The notes under the pieces: generated by a model
Databases searched by the model: none
What the model saw: the letters and a program-made list of their open reading frames with translations, nothing else
Told to the model about the DNA's origin: nothing
Position numbers and translations under genes: made by a program
Assembly: GCA_034638255.1 (NCBI GenBank)
Contig: JAWPGT010000030.1
Coordinates: 186,001 to 250,000, forward strand
Direction of reading: 5' to 3'
Length of the DNA: 64,000 nucleotides
Source: Coprinus comatus
Lineage: Eukaryota; Basidiomycota; Agaricomycetes; Agaricales; Agaricaceae
Shown here: in pieces, positions 48,092 through 61,117 of the stretch
How positions within the stretch are numbered: the stretch's first letter is position 1
How the letters are laid out: each line of letters opens with the position of its first letter

Positions 48092-48285
48092 TGAGGATAG
48101 ATGCATGCATAGATGGATTTGCAATAGACGAACTTTGATATACCACTACAACTACAACGAGATGAGAATGCCTGCAACCTGAGGCAGGTCATAGTTATAT
48201 TACACACACACTTCAGAATACCTGCAACAAGTGCTATCTATGAACTACATACAATAAAGCCCAGGCAATCTTTCATAAAAACCCC

Positions 48286-51200
48286 TCATTGTCCGTAATT
48301 ATACCCGTAATTCGACTGTTGATACCCTTGATATCCACCTTGTTGCTGTTGAGGAGGTGGAGGAGGAGCAGATGCATACCTATAAGATTGAGAGGGTGGT
48401 GGCGGTGGTGGTGGTTGGGAGCTACCATAAGACTGTGGTTGTTGATATTGCTGCTGTGGCTGTTGAACTTGTTGCTGAGGTTGAGAATATCCATAACCAT
48501 ACTGTGGCTGCTGATGCTGCTGGTGCTGCTGCTGTTGTTGTTGTTGCTGAGGCGGTGGAGAGAATCCAGAATTCATATTCTGTCCAGTTGGTGGCGGCGG
48601 AGGACCCGAGAAACTGTTGGATCCTAAAAATGCCAGACTAGCATAAGGATCGTTTTGAGGCTGAGAATTACTCGCCATCGACGATTGAACAGGTCTCGGC
48701 GGAGGCGGGGGAAGGTAGGAAGGGGTATGTGATTGTTGGGGTGGTTGATAATTGTTGTTATTGTACGATTGTGATGGTGGGGGAGGCGGGAAAGGCTGAG
48801 AAGACGAATGTCCATAAGATGGCTGTCCTGAAGGAGGGCCTGGTGGTGGATTTTGCTGGTATGGTGATTGATATCCTGATTGTCGTTGATTCTGAGGAGG
48901 ATTGTACTGCTGCGAAGGTGGAGCATACTGATGTTGTGGGGGTTGATGTTGATGTTGAGGCGGAGGTGGCGGTGAAGAGAATTGAGAAGAGGATTGCGTC
49001 TGGGAAGAGTGTTGGGAAGGTTGGGAAGGTTGGGGCGATGGGGTGTACTGGTGATTATATTGATGAGGTGCCTGCGAAGGAGGAGGTGGTGGGGGAGGTT
49101 TATTCTGCCATGATGGAGCAGGTGAGGACGTATCTCGTAAACTGAGTCCACCCAAAGCAGAGTCAAGACTAGGCTTCGGCAGAGGTGGAGGTGGTTTGGG
49201 AGGTGGCGCTGATGAAGCTGTCGCATTCAGTCTCTTTTCAGTCTCGAGCTTCCCAGCCAGAGCCTCACGCTCTGATGCCCGTCTTGTCGTATATAAGCGT
49301 ACATTACCCCTGAGATCACTGACAATGCGCGAGATATCGGAGTAGAACCGAAGTCCTTTCGCAATGCCATCTCGAACCTCCATATAGCCATCCCGTGCTC
49401 GTGAAAATCTCCGTACAGTATCTTTCTTCTTCTTTTCCCTTTCTTCCCATTTACGGGCGCCAGCTCCGCGCCCCGCAATATCTCTAAGGCCTTTCCATAA
49501 TACTGCCATTTCATTTAGAACGATGTCTTGCGCATGAACCGTGGAAATTAAGCGCTGCTGGTACGGTTTGAATTTCTCCAGCTCCTGTGCGAACAAAGTG
49601 GGCTCGACGGCAGAGTTACGGCGGTTCAGCAGAAGGAGATGGGATACATCATCAGTTTGGATCTAGCATGTATCTTTCAGAGAAGGGATTCTGGAAAACT
49701 GACCAATACACACCTTATCCTTTAGGTCCTTGAGGACATCACTACGTTCCTTTTGGATTTTTTCCAACCTACTCAGCCTATCCTCAACCTCGTCAACAAA
49801 GCTTTTGATTTTTCTCCTCTCCTTTGCCTCCTCTTGCTCGGTACCGACGTCTAAGTCTAACAGATTTTCCCCACTGGAACCACCTCGTTCTCTGAAGATA
49901 TTTTCTACTTCAGGACTCAAAAGAAGCTGTATATCAGACCTGACTGCATCCCACAATGCCTGTACCTGCTGATCTGATGCCGCAGCTGCCTCCATAGATG
50001 ACATATGACTTCTCAAATCTTGTCGCATCGTTTTTGTGAAGATAGCGGAAGGTTCTTGTGTCCAAAGATGTTCATATTTCACGCGCATCATCTCACACTC
50101 CCGCGATTCAATATCCAGGTCCCGGTTGATAGTGTCCAACTCCTTCTGTGCACCCTCTTTCGCTTTCACTAGTTGGCCTAGCAACTCTTGAACGCTCTCT
50201 CTTTCTTCTATAAGAGTAATGTCCGCCTTCCATCTGCGTACATCCAACGGGACTTCTTCCTCACCTCCAACCTCTCCCCCTGCCATCGCTTTAAACCGCG
50301 ACAGCCCTTCCTTAATGCCCATCCCATCAACAACACTCTTTGCTTCACCTTCTGCAGCGTCGGCTTTCTCCACCTCTCCTCTGACTAATTTCGCCTTTTC
50401 CTCAGAATATACACTAGCACTTTCATGTACACTCAGCGGCACCAACTTGATGAATATATCTGGTCCGATTGTCTTCTGTACATCAGGAGCGGCATATACG
50501 TCGTGGATATGAATAGCAGTAGCAACTGCCGTTTTCTCAAGATTGGGAAGTGCCTCGGGAGCAGGAAGGATCGCGTTGTAGATGAGATCATTCTCACGTT
50601 GTACCTCTGCTTTTCGTTCGGAGCAAACAACCAGATGTGCTTTTGTGCGATCCGCGATTGAAGTCCCTGCATCAGATGGAAGATTTGTGGATGTGGTGTA
50701 TACGAACATCGAAGAAAAGGAGGACGCCGACTTGGATGCTTCTTTGGCTAGATTCTCAGCAAGTGTGAAACGTACGAGTGCCTCTCCGTGTTTATTCGCC
50801 GTTTGGTCCGCAAGACCGCGGTAGTACTGTGCGAGAGATTGGAAGTACTTTGATTTAACCTGGAGGAGACTATTAAGGGTGATCTCCTGAAAGAAAACTA
50901 TCATTACTCACTTGGATAAGAGAGATCCAGGTTCTATCGAATATCCCCTTTCCCATAAACTCTTTCACATCCTCTGACAGTGTGGTATACATCGTTGCAG
51001 CCTGAGCTCCGATCTTGGCAATTAAAGCGTTCCCCTTCTTCTCATCTGTACATTTTTCGAAGAAGACCTCCGTAGCCTGTGCAAGTATAAGTTCGACAAG
51101 GAACTTGACGACATCGCGACTTAGATCAGTAGATGGTGCATGTAAGAAGTTCTCATTAACATAATTGAGCATGCCCGCAGCAGAGCGGAAGTAGTAGAAA

Positions 51201-51663
51201 GCTCTCTTGATGCCTTCTGGATCTGAACGTGACTGAGAAGCAGCGATTGCAGTATGTGTTGCAGCAACTTGGAAGAGTATTGAAGCTTTCTCGTATGCGA
51301 TTGAAGTCTGTGTTATGAGTTTGTTGGTGAAAGCATCTCGCCATGGAAAGTTGACGCGGATCTCTGAGAAGCGCAGTTCTAGAAGTTCGAGTTGGCCAAA
51401 GTATTTGTATAATAAGTCCCTTGCTATGTCCCTTGTGAGTTGTTGTTGTGTATGTCTACAGTTGGACTGTACCTACCAGTGTAGTCGCTACCAGCCCCTT
51501 TAACAGCATCCTGACGACATCGTTGGAGTGCCGTACACTCTGCAGAGTAGTTATCTGGGCTTTCGCCATAAGAGGTGGCAATGAGGTTTCGTATAGGCGT
51601 TGTCCAGTCGACGTCGTCCGTAGACTTCTTGGGTATGGATATCATGGGCGATTGGTGTGCCAT
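48286..51663 (-). CDS. BRO1: BRO1-domain ESCRT-associated protein
   Basis: BRO1/ALIX proteins act with ESCRT-III in multivesicular body sorting. The start MAHQSPMISIPKKSTDDVDW runs into the BRO1 domain: YGESPDNYSAECTALQRCRQ, LLYKYFGQLELLELRFSEIR, VNFPWRDAFTNKLITQTS, YEKASILFQVAATHTAIAA, LVELILAQATEVFFEKC, KSKYFQSLAQYYRGLADQ. A long V-domain-like helical part follows (ERESVQELLGQLVKAKEGAQ, EVEDRLSRLEKIQKERSD). The C-terminus is a Pro/Gln/Tyr-rich tail (PPPPPP, QQQQQQ, YGYS), as in Bro1 and ALIX. The alternative is RIM20/PalA; the N-terminus fits BRO1 better. Three introns; the frame is intact. The gene is divergent from MIC10, 141 bp away. Confidence 0.85.
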
Positions 51664-51804
51664 GGTTAGCTATTGACAATTGTGCCGAGCGATGGGATTG
51701 CGCAGTGTGTTATCTCATTTCTGTTTGTTCCTAGGGATGCAACCAAACAAAATACGTCGCGGGCATGGCCGGTCTCTGTGTTTTCTGCTATTCATCACAG
51801 CGAC

Positions 51805-52284
51805 ATGTCCAAGCCTACGTCTAGTGAGGATATTCTGGGCCAAAAGGTGTGTGTTTGTCGTCCCTCACGCGTTTCTTGCGCTGATTTTGGTTGTAGTATG
51901 ACCGTTGTAGTATGTGTTTTTTTTTGTATGGATATTATTGAACTTGAACTGAACATGGATGGTAGTGGCTGACTTTCTAGTCAAGTCGTACGTGTGATGT
52001 TCTCTGCCGTGTATAACAACTTCTGACCTCCCAACAGTGGCGTCGGTTTCAGTGTAGGAGTCGTTGCCTCTGTCATCTTCTTCCGCCGTATGTCCCAATC
52101 TGAACCTCGACATTAACACGGGGCTTATACCATCACAGGTCGAACATGGCCCATTGCACTATCAACTGGCTTTGGCGCAGGAGCTGCATACGCAGATTGC
52201 GACCGCTCTTTCAACCCTGCTCGTATTCCCGGCACACGTATACTCTCTCAAACAGAGGCTGCATCCCTTGAAACAAGTAAATAG
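51805..52284 (+). CDS. MIC10: MICOS subunit MIC10
   Basis: MIC10 oligomerises in the inner membrane to bend it at cristae junctions. Four short introns split MSKPTSSEDILGQK, YDRCMADFLVKS, GVGFSVGVVASVIFFRR and RTWPIALSTGFGAGAAYADC, ending DRSFNPARIPG...SLETSK, TAG 52282-52284. Two Gly-rich transmembrane helices (GVGFSVGVV and GFGAGAAYAD) flank a charged RRRTWP loop, the defining features of MIC10. The Cys in the N-terminal part and the Y-A-D-C end also fit. The first-exon frame is confirmed by the ATG at 51805. Length about 90 aa. Confidence 0.88.
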
Positions 52285-52672
52285 ATATAGGGCTCGGCTG
52301 GACTCGTTTGGTATTCTACGCATCAATAGATTTTTGTGCCTTTTCTGGGACAGTTGAAAGCCCTATTTTCGGTTTTGGGTCTTCATCATTGAACTTGCGT
52401 TGTTCTTCGCCTAGTACACGGCGTCGGTAGAGGACATCTACATTCGCTATTAGCGGATAATTCAAAATCCAAACTCGAAACCCACATCCACATCCAACCA
52501 TGAGTGGTAGCGACCAAATAATGGTGCGTATTCGCTGAGCCTGTGGGTGCAGAGGCTGCTTTGCCATTGTGTTCAAAGAGACTGACTGCACAAGTGCCGC
52601 ACGGCATGAATCAATCGGACTTTGAATTTTCAGCGGAGTACAGTCTACGATATCTATCATACTAAGTATTAC
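52285..52672. other. Intergenic between MIC10 and the YIP1-family gene
   Basis: Convergent 3' regions of two genes. Frames on the minus strand up to 114 codons have no recognisable motif. No gene seen. Confidence 0.45.
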
Positions 52673-53736
52673 TTATGGAGGCGAACCGCCGGGAAGGGGC
52701 AAGTCTGCTCCAATCTTGTCCACTGCGTAATAACTGAAGAAAAGGACCTTGAAGGTCAGCGCAAGGCCAAAGTGAAGTGCGGCAAGGAGGACGATTAGAA
52801 GACGGGTTGCTTTGACTTCGGCCTAATAACGGACATCAGTGGACTGCAATTTGTTTTTTATTCTCAAGGTAAAACACGTACAGATGCAAGGATAGGATAT
52901 ATGTTGGCACCGAGGAACCACCCCGAAAGCGCAGATGCCAATCCAACCAGTACCCACCGCACAATTGGAACAGGAATCACGCAGAGAATCTAGGTGGTAT
53001 TAGAGAGGAAGAATTTGGTAGTACAAAGATCAACTCACTGTCACGGGTATCCATACAAACTGGCCATATCCCCAGACAGATACAGCTTCAATTACACTCC
53101 ATTCCCCAACCCCAAGATACCGCAGTGCAAGCCATAGAAGAACGGGTAGAAGAAGACCATACACATATACCAGCGAGACTGCGATGCTCAGCAAGCGGAA
53201 GTCATAGTCGTACTCGGTCCCTGTGGAGAGGTAGGCGGATATAGAGGCCGCAAGTGACGAGGAGAGGAAGAGAGCGAAGATGAGGGTTGTGAATATCCAG
53301 AAAGGACCGTATAAATCGGGTGGATTGAGGTAGGATGAGATATATGTGCGTGCTTCATGGGGTATGAGCGTGGTGTAGCATCGCTTGAGCACCGTCTTGG
53401 TGTCTACATCAAAGTACTGCTGATAGTACTCAACCGTCCAGAAGCCGCCCTTGCCCTGTGCAGGCTCGTCTTGTAGGTATCCTGCAATACGTGAGTATTT
53501 ATCAGAGACAGAATACGTGTATTACCTCTGTCAGTGTTGCCTACACCGGAACTGTTGTTGGGAAGGAAAGCTATGGGGATTGATGGCTAAGCAGCGGTGA
53601 CGTGGATATGTAGAGGACGCATACACTTGAACTGCAGGCCCTCGGGACCTTCATCTAGCCGCTATAGGAAATCAGTAACAATTCAAAATATATGCAAGGC
53701 ACTCACATCGTCGGCTTCGACCTGAACGTATGCCAT
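52673..53736 (-). CDS. YIP1-family membrane protein (YIPF1/2-like)
   Basis: A multi-pass Golgi/ER membrane protein that binds Rab GTPases. MAYVQVEADD starts the gene at ATG 53736. The soluble N-terminus includes FLPNNSSGVGNTDRG and GKGGFWTVEYYQQYFDVDT. The membrane part is VLKRCYTTLIP, PPDLYGPFWIFTTLIFALFL, RLLSIAVSLVYVYGLLLPVL, VWGYGQFVWIPVTV, then CVIPVPIVRWVLVGLASALS, GWFLGANIYPILAS and LLIVLLAALHFGLALTFKVL, ending LPLPGGSPP (TAA 52673-52675). The DLYGPFW motif and the GYG...P helix pattern are the Yip1 domain. Five introns. The start lies 104 bp from the divergent amino acid permease gene. Confidence 0.85.
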
Positions 53737-53840
53737 GAAGGAGCCCTGTCACAGCAGGTGTTCGTAGTCACATGCGCACGAAGGACCCCAGGGACTGCTC
53801 GTTGAGCTACTTTTGCCGCTTCAACACAAGACGATTTCTA

Positions 53841-56475
53841 ATGAACAACGACGATGACTTTATTGCGATCAGTCCGACGCCACAACCTATCACAAGCACT
53901 GCCCAAGAAGATGATGTGGACCCTCCTTCTTTTGAGGCCTCTCAATTTGCAATTATATATCGTCGCCAGAGAAGACCAAAGCCAAACTCCCTCAAGTCGC
54001 CATTTATGACATCTAGGTTTACCCACCTCGACCATGCCTTTGAGTTTGCTGGCTGGGGCTCTGTTTCGCGCGTCTCCCTCACTGAAGAGGATTGTATTGA
54101 TGGTCAAAAAAAATTGGACTCCATGAAGAATGCAAAGGTCCTGGGTCAATGGACTGCTAGTGCCCTCGCTGGAAATGCAGTGCTTGGTAGCGTCTTCTAC
54201 GCCCTGCCAGCCGTCGTCGCGGTTGGTGGAGTTTAGTATGTCGAGCATGTCCTCTACCCGAGCTTGGTATCTGACCCTTCGCCAGCTCTCCGATCTCACT
54301 TGTTATCGCAACTCTAATATTGTTTCTGTGGCGGCCCATCATGGAAGAAGTTGCTTCCGCCTTGCCTATTAGCGGCGCACCTTATACGTACCTGTACGAC
54401 AGAGTTTTACACGCTTAATGTTCAATTAGTTCCTCTAACATCATTTTAGTCTACAAGTTTCTACAAAGCCTCTCGCCATTGTTTCCGCTGCTTTACTACT
54501 TCTTGATTTTGCCTCAACCTCAGTCGTATCCGCTGCTACAGCAGCAACTTATCTCTCTGGCGAAGTCTCTCTTCCCTTCCCTCCATGGGTTGGCGCCCTC
54601 ATTGTCCTCGTCCTTTTCGTCTGCATTAGCCTAACTGGCATTCGCGAAAGCTCGCGTATAGCTTTGTGTGTACTTGCTTTTCATGCAAGTATCATTACTC
54701 TCTTCAAATGATGCAATCTAATGCGGACTCCAGGCAGCCACAATGTGCATATTGATTATAGCAGCTACTGTCCACTGGGGTCGCACTGGTACCGCACAGC
54801 TCCAGGAAAATTGGGCTACAGGAAGAGCTCAGTCTGGAACCAACTTATCCCAGATCCTTAAGCAAATATATTACGGTTTCTGCCTGGGAATGTTGGGCTT
54901 GACTGGCTTTGAGTGTATGTTGAGGTACATTCAGCGGCACCCCGACCTCACCTAACCTTAATTTCCAGGTACTCCTACATACATTGCTCGTATTCAGGAT
55001 AAACAATATCCCCTCGTGCTCCGTAATCTTCATCTACCAGCCATTTTTCTGAATAGTATGATGATGTTGTTGTTACTTGCCATTGTCCCTTTGGAAGTCA
55101 TCCAAGGAGGTGCCAATGTTTTGAGTGCGCTCAGCTACCAGGTTCATACATTAGCCTTGTTTCTACTTCTTCTTCTTATGACCTTCATGATAATGCTTTT
55201 TGCAGGTATCTGGGCAGTGGCTTCGTATCTGGGTCGTTGTTGATGCCATTGTCGTTCTATGCGGTGGCGTACTCACAGGTACACAATTTTTCCCTGAGAT
55301 CACATTACTTTCAAGTTGACCGCTAGATAGGCATCCTCTCAGCATGCGAATTGTTGGAGCAACTTGCTCAAGATAGAGCGATTCCAAAATTATTCCTCAT
55401 GGTGTTACCTGTTTCAGGAGCTCCATTCGCATCCATAATTTCGTTCTTTGCCTTCTGCGGACTTCTCTATGCTAGCTCGGGTGGTCAACTTCACATTGTG
55501 TCACAAATGTGAGTGGTCTCCACACATGGGTTTTAATAAACCTAACAGTCTTTCAGGTTTTCTTTAGTTTGGTTAACTGTCATGACATTGTTTCCCCTGT
55601 CATTACTGTTGTTAAGATACAACCGTGGGGGGCTTAGACGTAGTCGCCACACCAGTCTTCTGATAATACTTCTTGCATTCATCATCGCAACCATTGCAAT
55701 TGCCGGAAATATTGCCGTTGAACCGAGGACCTTTGGGTAGTTATTCCTGGCCTCCCTCGTGTCCAAATTCTCATTTCGATCTAGGTATTTCTCCGCTTAT
55801 TTTATCGGAATTAATGTTCTGTTCTTCATAGCCCAAAATAAATCGGGTATATTACGATGGATATACTGGATCTATGATCAGTATCCCTTTTTCCACCGTC
55901 TTGCTCTCGCAAAGAGTTGGAGCAGCGGCATAGTTGTTGTTATGCAGAGTCTTAGAAAACAGCCTGTTTGCATATTGGTGAAACATGATGAAGTACGTAT
56001 ATTATTATTTTTCGTGCCAGGAGGCCATGCTGAGGACTGACCTCTCTCCACAGATAGGCAGATTATTCCGTATGGTTTTGTATGTGAAGAAAAACGAAGA
56101 AACAGCATGTTTGAAGATCGTCCATTTCTGTGACGATGAGAATGGTATTCCATCAGAACTAGAAGCTAATGTAAAAAGTACCATTCTCCGAAACTACCAC
56201 ATATATATGACTTGGAACTGATCACTGGCTTAGTTTTAGACGAAGCATTTCCGGAATTAACTATAGACCTGGTACGATCCATACCCTCTTTATTAACATC
56301 ATATTGCTGATTAATACCCTTATAGATAGTAGTACCTGGAACTTTCGAACCGAGAAATGTCGCCGCGTTGGGACATAAGCTCGCTATTCCGACGTCGTTG
56401 ATGTTTATGAGTTGTCCTGGTAGAGAATTTCCTTACTCGATTTCAGATTTTGGCACGAGAATTATCTCGTTGTAA
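53841..56475 (+). CDS. APC-superfamily amino acid permease
   Basis: A twelve-helix amino acid/polyamine transporter. The N-terminal tail MNNDDDFIAISPTPQPITS leads into a region whose first helices are GQWTASALAGNAVLGSVFYA and ISLVIATLILFLWRPIMEEV (with PISGAPYTYLYNS, the APC signature). Later helices include IVSAALLLLDFASTSVVSA, WVGALIVLVLFVCISLTG, LKQIYYGFCLGMLGLTGFE, LPAIFLNSMMMLLLLAIVPL, WLRIWVVVDAIVVLCGGVLT and a GAPFASIISFFAFCG segment. The long tail after helix 12 (RMVLYVKKNEETACLKIVHF, DLIVVPGTFEPRN) resembles the C-terminal domain of some fungal permeases. TAA at 56473-56475. An earlier in-frame ATG at 53772 is possible but sits within 36 bp of the divergent YIP1 start. Substrate unknown. 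Confidence 0.85.
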
Positions 56476-56829
56476 ACCTATTTCATAGTTATTGCCTTGA
56501 TTGTAGAGCAAGAACGGCTTTCATATCGAGGTCTCCGTATATTTCTACACATTTGTTGGTGTTTAACGTTTAACCCTTATTGTCCTCGATGCTAAATAAA
56601 TTCTATTCTCTCTCATACCCTCTGCTGATCCGCATTTTGCACTACAGATTATTTTGCTGGAGAGTAGCTCATCGAGATCATATCCCCGACCTCAATTCAG
56701 ACGTTGTGTTGAATGTATTCGACAGCCTAATTTGGATCTTTCATTTCCTAAAACGGTCCTGGCATTATTTCGCTGGTGGACAGCATATAGTGATCATCGC
56801 CTCCTCTTAACCCTTGACATCGGTACTCA
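56476..56829. other. Intergenic between permease and MSH4
   Basis: Promoter side of MSH4. Only small frames without motifs. No gene seen. Confidence 0.45.
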
Positions 56830-59800
56830 ATGAATAGAATCAATACGGGAAATACGACCAGTTCATACGAAACTGGATCGACAAGACCCCGTACAAGGCA
56901 GACTACACGACCATGGACCGCACAGTCTCGACCTACCACAGGAAGACCAACAACCGCTGCCTCAACTAGACATGATGCTAGCTATGTTGTTGCATTACTA
57001 GAAGGAAGGGGTGTCTCTAGACAAGTTGGAATGGCAGCATTAGATAGGGATACTGGACAGTGTGTTCTTGTTCAGGTAATGTAGTCTGGGTATATCGCAT
57101 ATATCTGCAGTCCCGAAGCTAATTCCTACACAATAATCATACTGACATTACCCATAAATGTTCATGTATGGTTTAGATTGCAGATTGTCAGACTTATGTG
57201 AAGACATTACATCAACTTCACCTACATACGCCCATCTTAGTGTTGGTCCCGGATACATTTTTGTCAATCCAAGATGTGGCTTTCGTCAGTACGTCTCGTA
57301 CTGCAGGTTCAGGTAAGAAAACTGGGCAAGGAGGTGGAAATATGACTTCGTTGTTAGTGGAGTATATTAGGGAAGAGTTTCCTGGAGTTGCTGTTGAGCC
57401 CGTGGGCAGGAAATATTGGAATGACGCTGGTGGTAAGTCTACCTCTTGTTAAACTACCATACTCGTAATGTGCTGATATAAAGATATAAAATAGGCTTGG
57501 AATTTATAATGCAGCTTTGTGTACAGAATGATGAACGAGCTGCTACAATACTTGCTACTTCAAACAAGTACGCATACATTCACTTCTCTTTTCATTCTCA
57601 TATCCCTATACTTATCGTGTCGCAATAGGTATTACGCACTCTCCGCGGCATGCGCGTTATTCAAATATGCTGAAAGTCAACTTAATACGAGGTTTGCGTC
57701 AGGATCACTGAGAATCCGGTATGTACCTGTTGAAGGTACTATGATGATCGATCCGGACTCGGTGAGGAATTTGGAGCTGGTGAAAAATAGTGTAAGTGGG
57801 AAGGCTGGACATAGTTTACTTGGGTAAGTTGTGACATTTTTATCAAGGACATCACTAAACTGCCGGTAGGGCATTAAACCATACATATACCGCTATGGGT
57901 TCGAGGCTGTTAAGGGTTAATATTTTATCACCTATTATTGGTAGGTGCAAACATATAATATGGATGAAATATCGTTGATCAGATTATTTTAGAACATCAG
58001 GCAATCGAGGCGCGGCTGGATGTTGTTGCAGGTCTGTTTTCGAATCGATAATTCTTGTTTATCACTGACTGTTATCTATTCACTTCAGAATTCATTCAAC
58101 ATGAAGACTGTTTCACGAACGTGCTCGGGAGGCACTGAAACTATTAAATAAAATGGATTTTGATAAACTTATCGTTTCGGTAAGTTGTGACTCCTTCCTA
58201 AATGCTGTACAGGAGAATTTTTCAACGAGGGAAAGCTGGCTTCTTCCGAGGCACGACCAACAAATACAGCTAAAGCGGCATCTTCAAGAGTATGTCAAAT
58301 GCTTAACTTGAGGAATCTTGTCAAGAACGTCCCAATATTAAGGACCGCTTTGGCTGGGTGTCGATCTCAATTACTTCAAATAGTTCATGAGGTGTGTACC
58401 TGGCGTCTGGAGTTGATCTTTACAATTGTTATCACACGACTCGGAATGTCACTAATTCTACCATAGATGATCTCAGATGAGAGGCTGGGCAAGATCGAAA
58501 GGCTAGTTTGTACTAGTTTAAACGAGGAAATTGTCACTGCGAAGGTAAAAATTTCCTTGGTCAAATTTCATTTGTTAAAACTGAGAATGAAAAAGGGCGG
58601 TATTGGTTCCGTTAATGCGAGAGTGTACGCAGTTCGCGTGAGTATCTCGGCCTTTAAAGAACCTTCTGTAACTGATGGTATGATACAGGCCAATCGTAAC
58701 AAACTCCTTGATGTTGCTCGGGAAACATATAAGGAGAATGTGGGAGACATATATCAGTTAAATAAAGCATTATGCGAGGAACATGATTTGCCCATTACTG
58801 TGATGTATCAAGAAGCCGGGTTTGTGTTTGCATTGAAGAAGAATATAGTAGACGAGTTACCACAAGGTTTCATTAACGTTTCATCAAAGAAAGGGAAATG
58901 GGTTTTCTCTAACATGGAGCTGGTACGTCATTCGTCATTGAAATCGTTAAGAAGGTAATTGACAACTAGGAACTTGAAATCCTGTAAATCCAGAAAAAGC
59001 TAAATGCTAGGATGAAAGACGCTTTAGATGAGAGTTTACTCTTAAGTGACAAGTGTGTAGTTCAATCTTGTTCTCTCCATGCTAAAGCTTGGTGTAGGAT
59101 TATACAGGACCTTGTCATGGATATCATTGCTGATATAGGAGCTCTTTATAAGGCATCTGAAGCTGTAAGCAGGACACATGTGTTTTATTAATGTTTTATC
59201 ATTAGCTTCTTCAGGTGGCTTTGGTTGACATGCTTTGGTCCTTCGCCCATGCATCGATCAGTAAGTATGCCGTTTTTTTTGGATTTCATATTGTTTATTG
59301 AATGCTTTAGTGCGAAACTATGGTAACAACAATTCCTAATTTCACGCGAGGGTAGACAATCTCAAAGGATGCCTTTGGTCGTAGTACGACCAGAATTCAC
59401 TGGAACGTTGGCAATCAAGTCTGGTAGACATCCGGTCCTAGAAACGGTTCAAGCAGCAGGTACTCTTGTACCCAATGATGTATATTGTGATGATTCCTCG
59501 TCTTTTCAAATCATACAAGGACCAAAGTAAGTTGATCAGGATGTATGCAATTTTAGTGATACTGAACGTATTTCCGCTTTTGTAGTATGTCAGGCAAGAG
59601 TACCTATCTGAGGCAAATTGGACTTTTGACCATTATGGCTATGTGCGGGTGTTTCGTACCCGTTGAATATGCCAGCTTTCGGTAAGAGTCATCGGACTAT
59701 TCGATTGAATGATAGAAGTGTTCAAATGGTCTGGTTGCCTCGCTAGATTACATGACGCCGTGTTAACGAGGCTATCTAACGATGATGATTTGGAGCGAAG

Positions 59801-60849
59801 TCTGAGCACGTTTGCAAGTGAAATGACGACATCTGCCATGATAATAGGTGAGAGATTTGGATAAATGTAAATGATAAATTACTAAATGTATGTTATTTTA
59901 TTAGGTATGGCAACTCCAATGTCACTCGTCCTGGTGGACGAGCTTGGCCGAGGAACATCGCCCAGGGATGGCGTTGGGATATCTCATGCTATTGCGGAAG
60001 CTTTGATCGCATCGAAGGTATTTTCTACAACGAACCAGGTTCGAACATCGATCCTCATATGCTTATTTGCAGGCTTTTGTATTCTTTGCAACGTGAGCAA
60101 GTTTTGCTCCAAACATTACACATGGTCTGATAAATTGTAGACACTATCAAGAACTCAAGACTACCCTTTCTCGTCAGCCTACTGTTATTAAGTGAGCCAC
60201 TCGTATTCGTTTCTGGGGTTTTTTGTAATCTGATATACTTGACAGCTTACATTTATCCGTTCATGTCAGTCAGACTTTTCGATATTACTATCATTAAAGT
60301 TTTGATTCTTGGACATCAAATTCTAGCGAACTCGCAGAACTGTTTCGAACTTTGGTCTTACTTTTCAATACAAGTCGACCTCGATTTCTCGAGAGGGGAG
60401 TTTTTGGTCTGACACAATTGCTTCCCTTACAGGATTGTTGACGGAGCTTCTGAAGATTTCGGACACTATGGAAAGCCTCATCTCCAATCCCACTTCTACT
60501 TTGCCACAAACTTATAAATCCACTTCAGGTCTCGAATTAGCACGTCTTGCGGACCTTCCTGAAGATGTTATTTCAGAAGCGACAAGAGTAGCAGAACATT
60601 TGGCAGTCGTTCATGCTCAGAATGAAGATGATAGTGAGAGTAGTCGAATTGCGAAGAGACGTAAAGCTTTGCTTCGAGTAAATTTCAATTATTGATGATT
60701 GTTGGTTGACGCTGATTGGTTTCTTTCATATATAAAAGTTGAGGACACAACTTACCCAGGCGTATGAACATTCGGGTTTGCCTGATGTGGAATTGAGAGA
60801 GTATGTGGGGAGGTTTAAAGATGATGTTATCAGAGCTTTTATGCATTGA
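56830..60849 (+). CDS. MSH4: MutS homologue MSH4 (meiotic recombination)
   Basis: MSH4 pairs with MSH5 and stabilises crossover intermediates in meiosis. The N-terminus is Thr/Arg-rich ([31 protein letters not shown]). MutS domains: [58 protein letters not shown], and lever/clamp parts. The ATPase has Walker [18 protein letters not shown], Walker [17 protein letters not shown], and [10 protein letters not shown]. The last exons give [37 protein letters not shown] and [11 protein letters not shown] (TGA 60847-60849). Mismatch-contact residues are lacking at the N-terminus, as expected for MSH4. One intron (60471-60528) starts GA rather than GT, yet removing it gives the conserved HYGLELARL. 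About 20 introns in all. Confidence 0.92.
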
Positions 60850-61117
60850 TATTGGAAGTGTGTGTGTGCTCATGAAGAGATTGTAGAGTAGCTTAAACCC
60901 AATTGATAATTGATACCAGATAGCGAATGATACTTTGTTATGCTATATGGGTCGTCATCATACAGTATGCGAGTTTGGTACAGTCAACAGGCTTTAATCA
61001 ACAAGTAATGTTATACTATGAAAGTCACACTTATTGCCTATAGTCTGTTGATATATAATTCTCGTAGTATCACCTTTCGTCTGATTTTTGTATTATACTA
61101 TGTACTTACTAGGGCCT

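Noticed and set aside
48624..49226. 200-codon alternative frame within BRO1
   Set aside because: Shadow of the Pro/Gln-rich tail in another frame.
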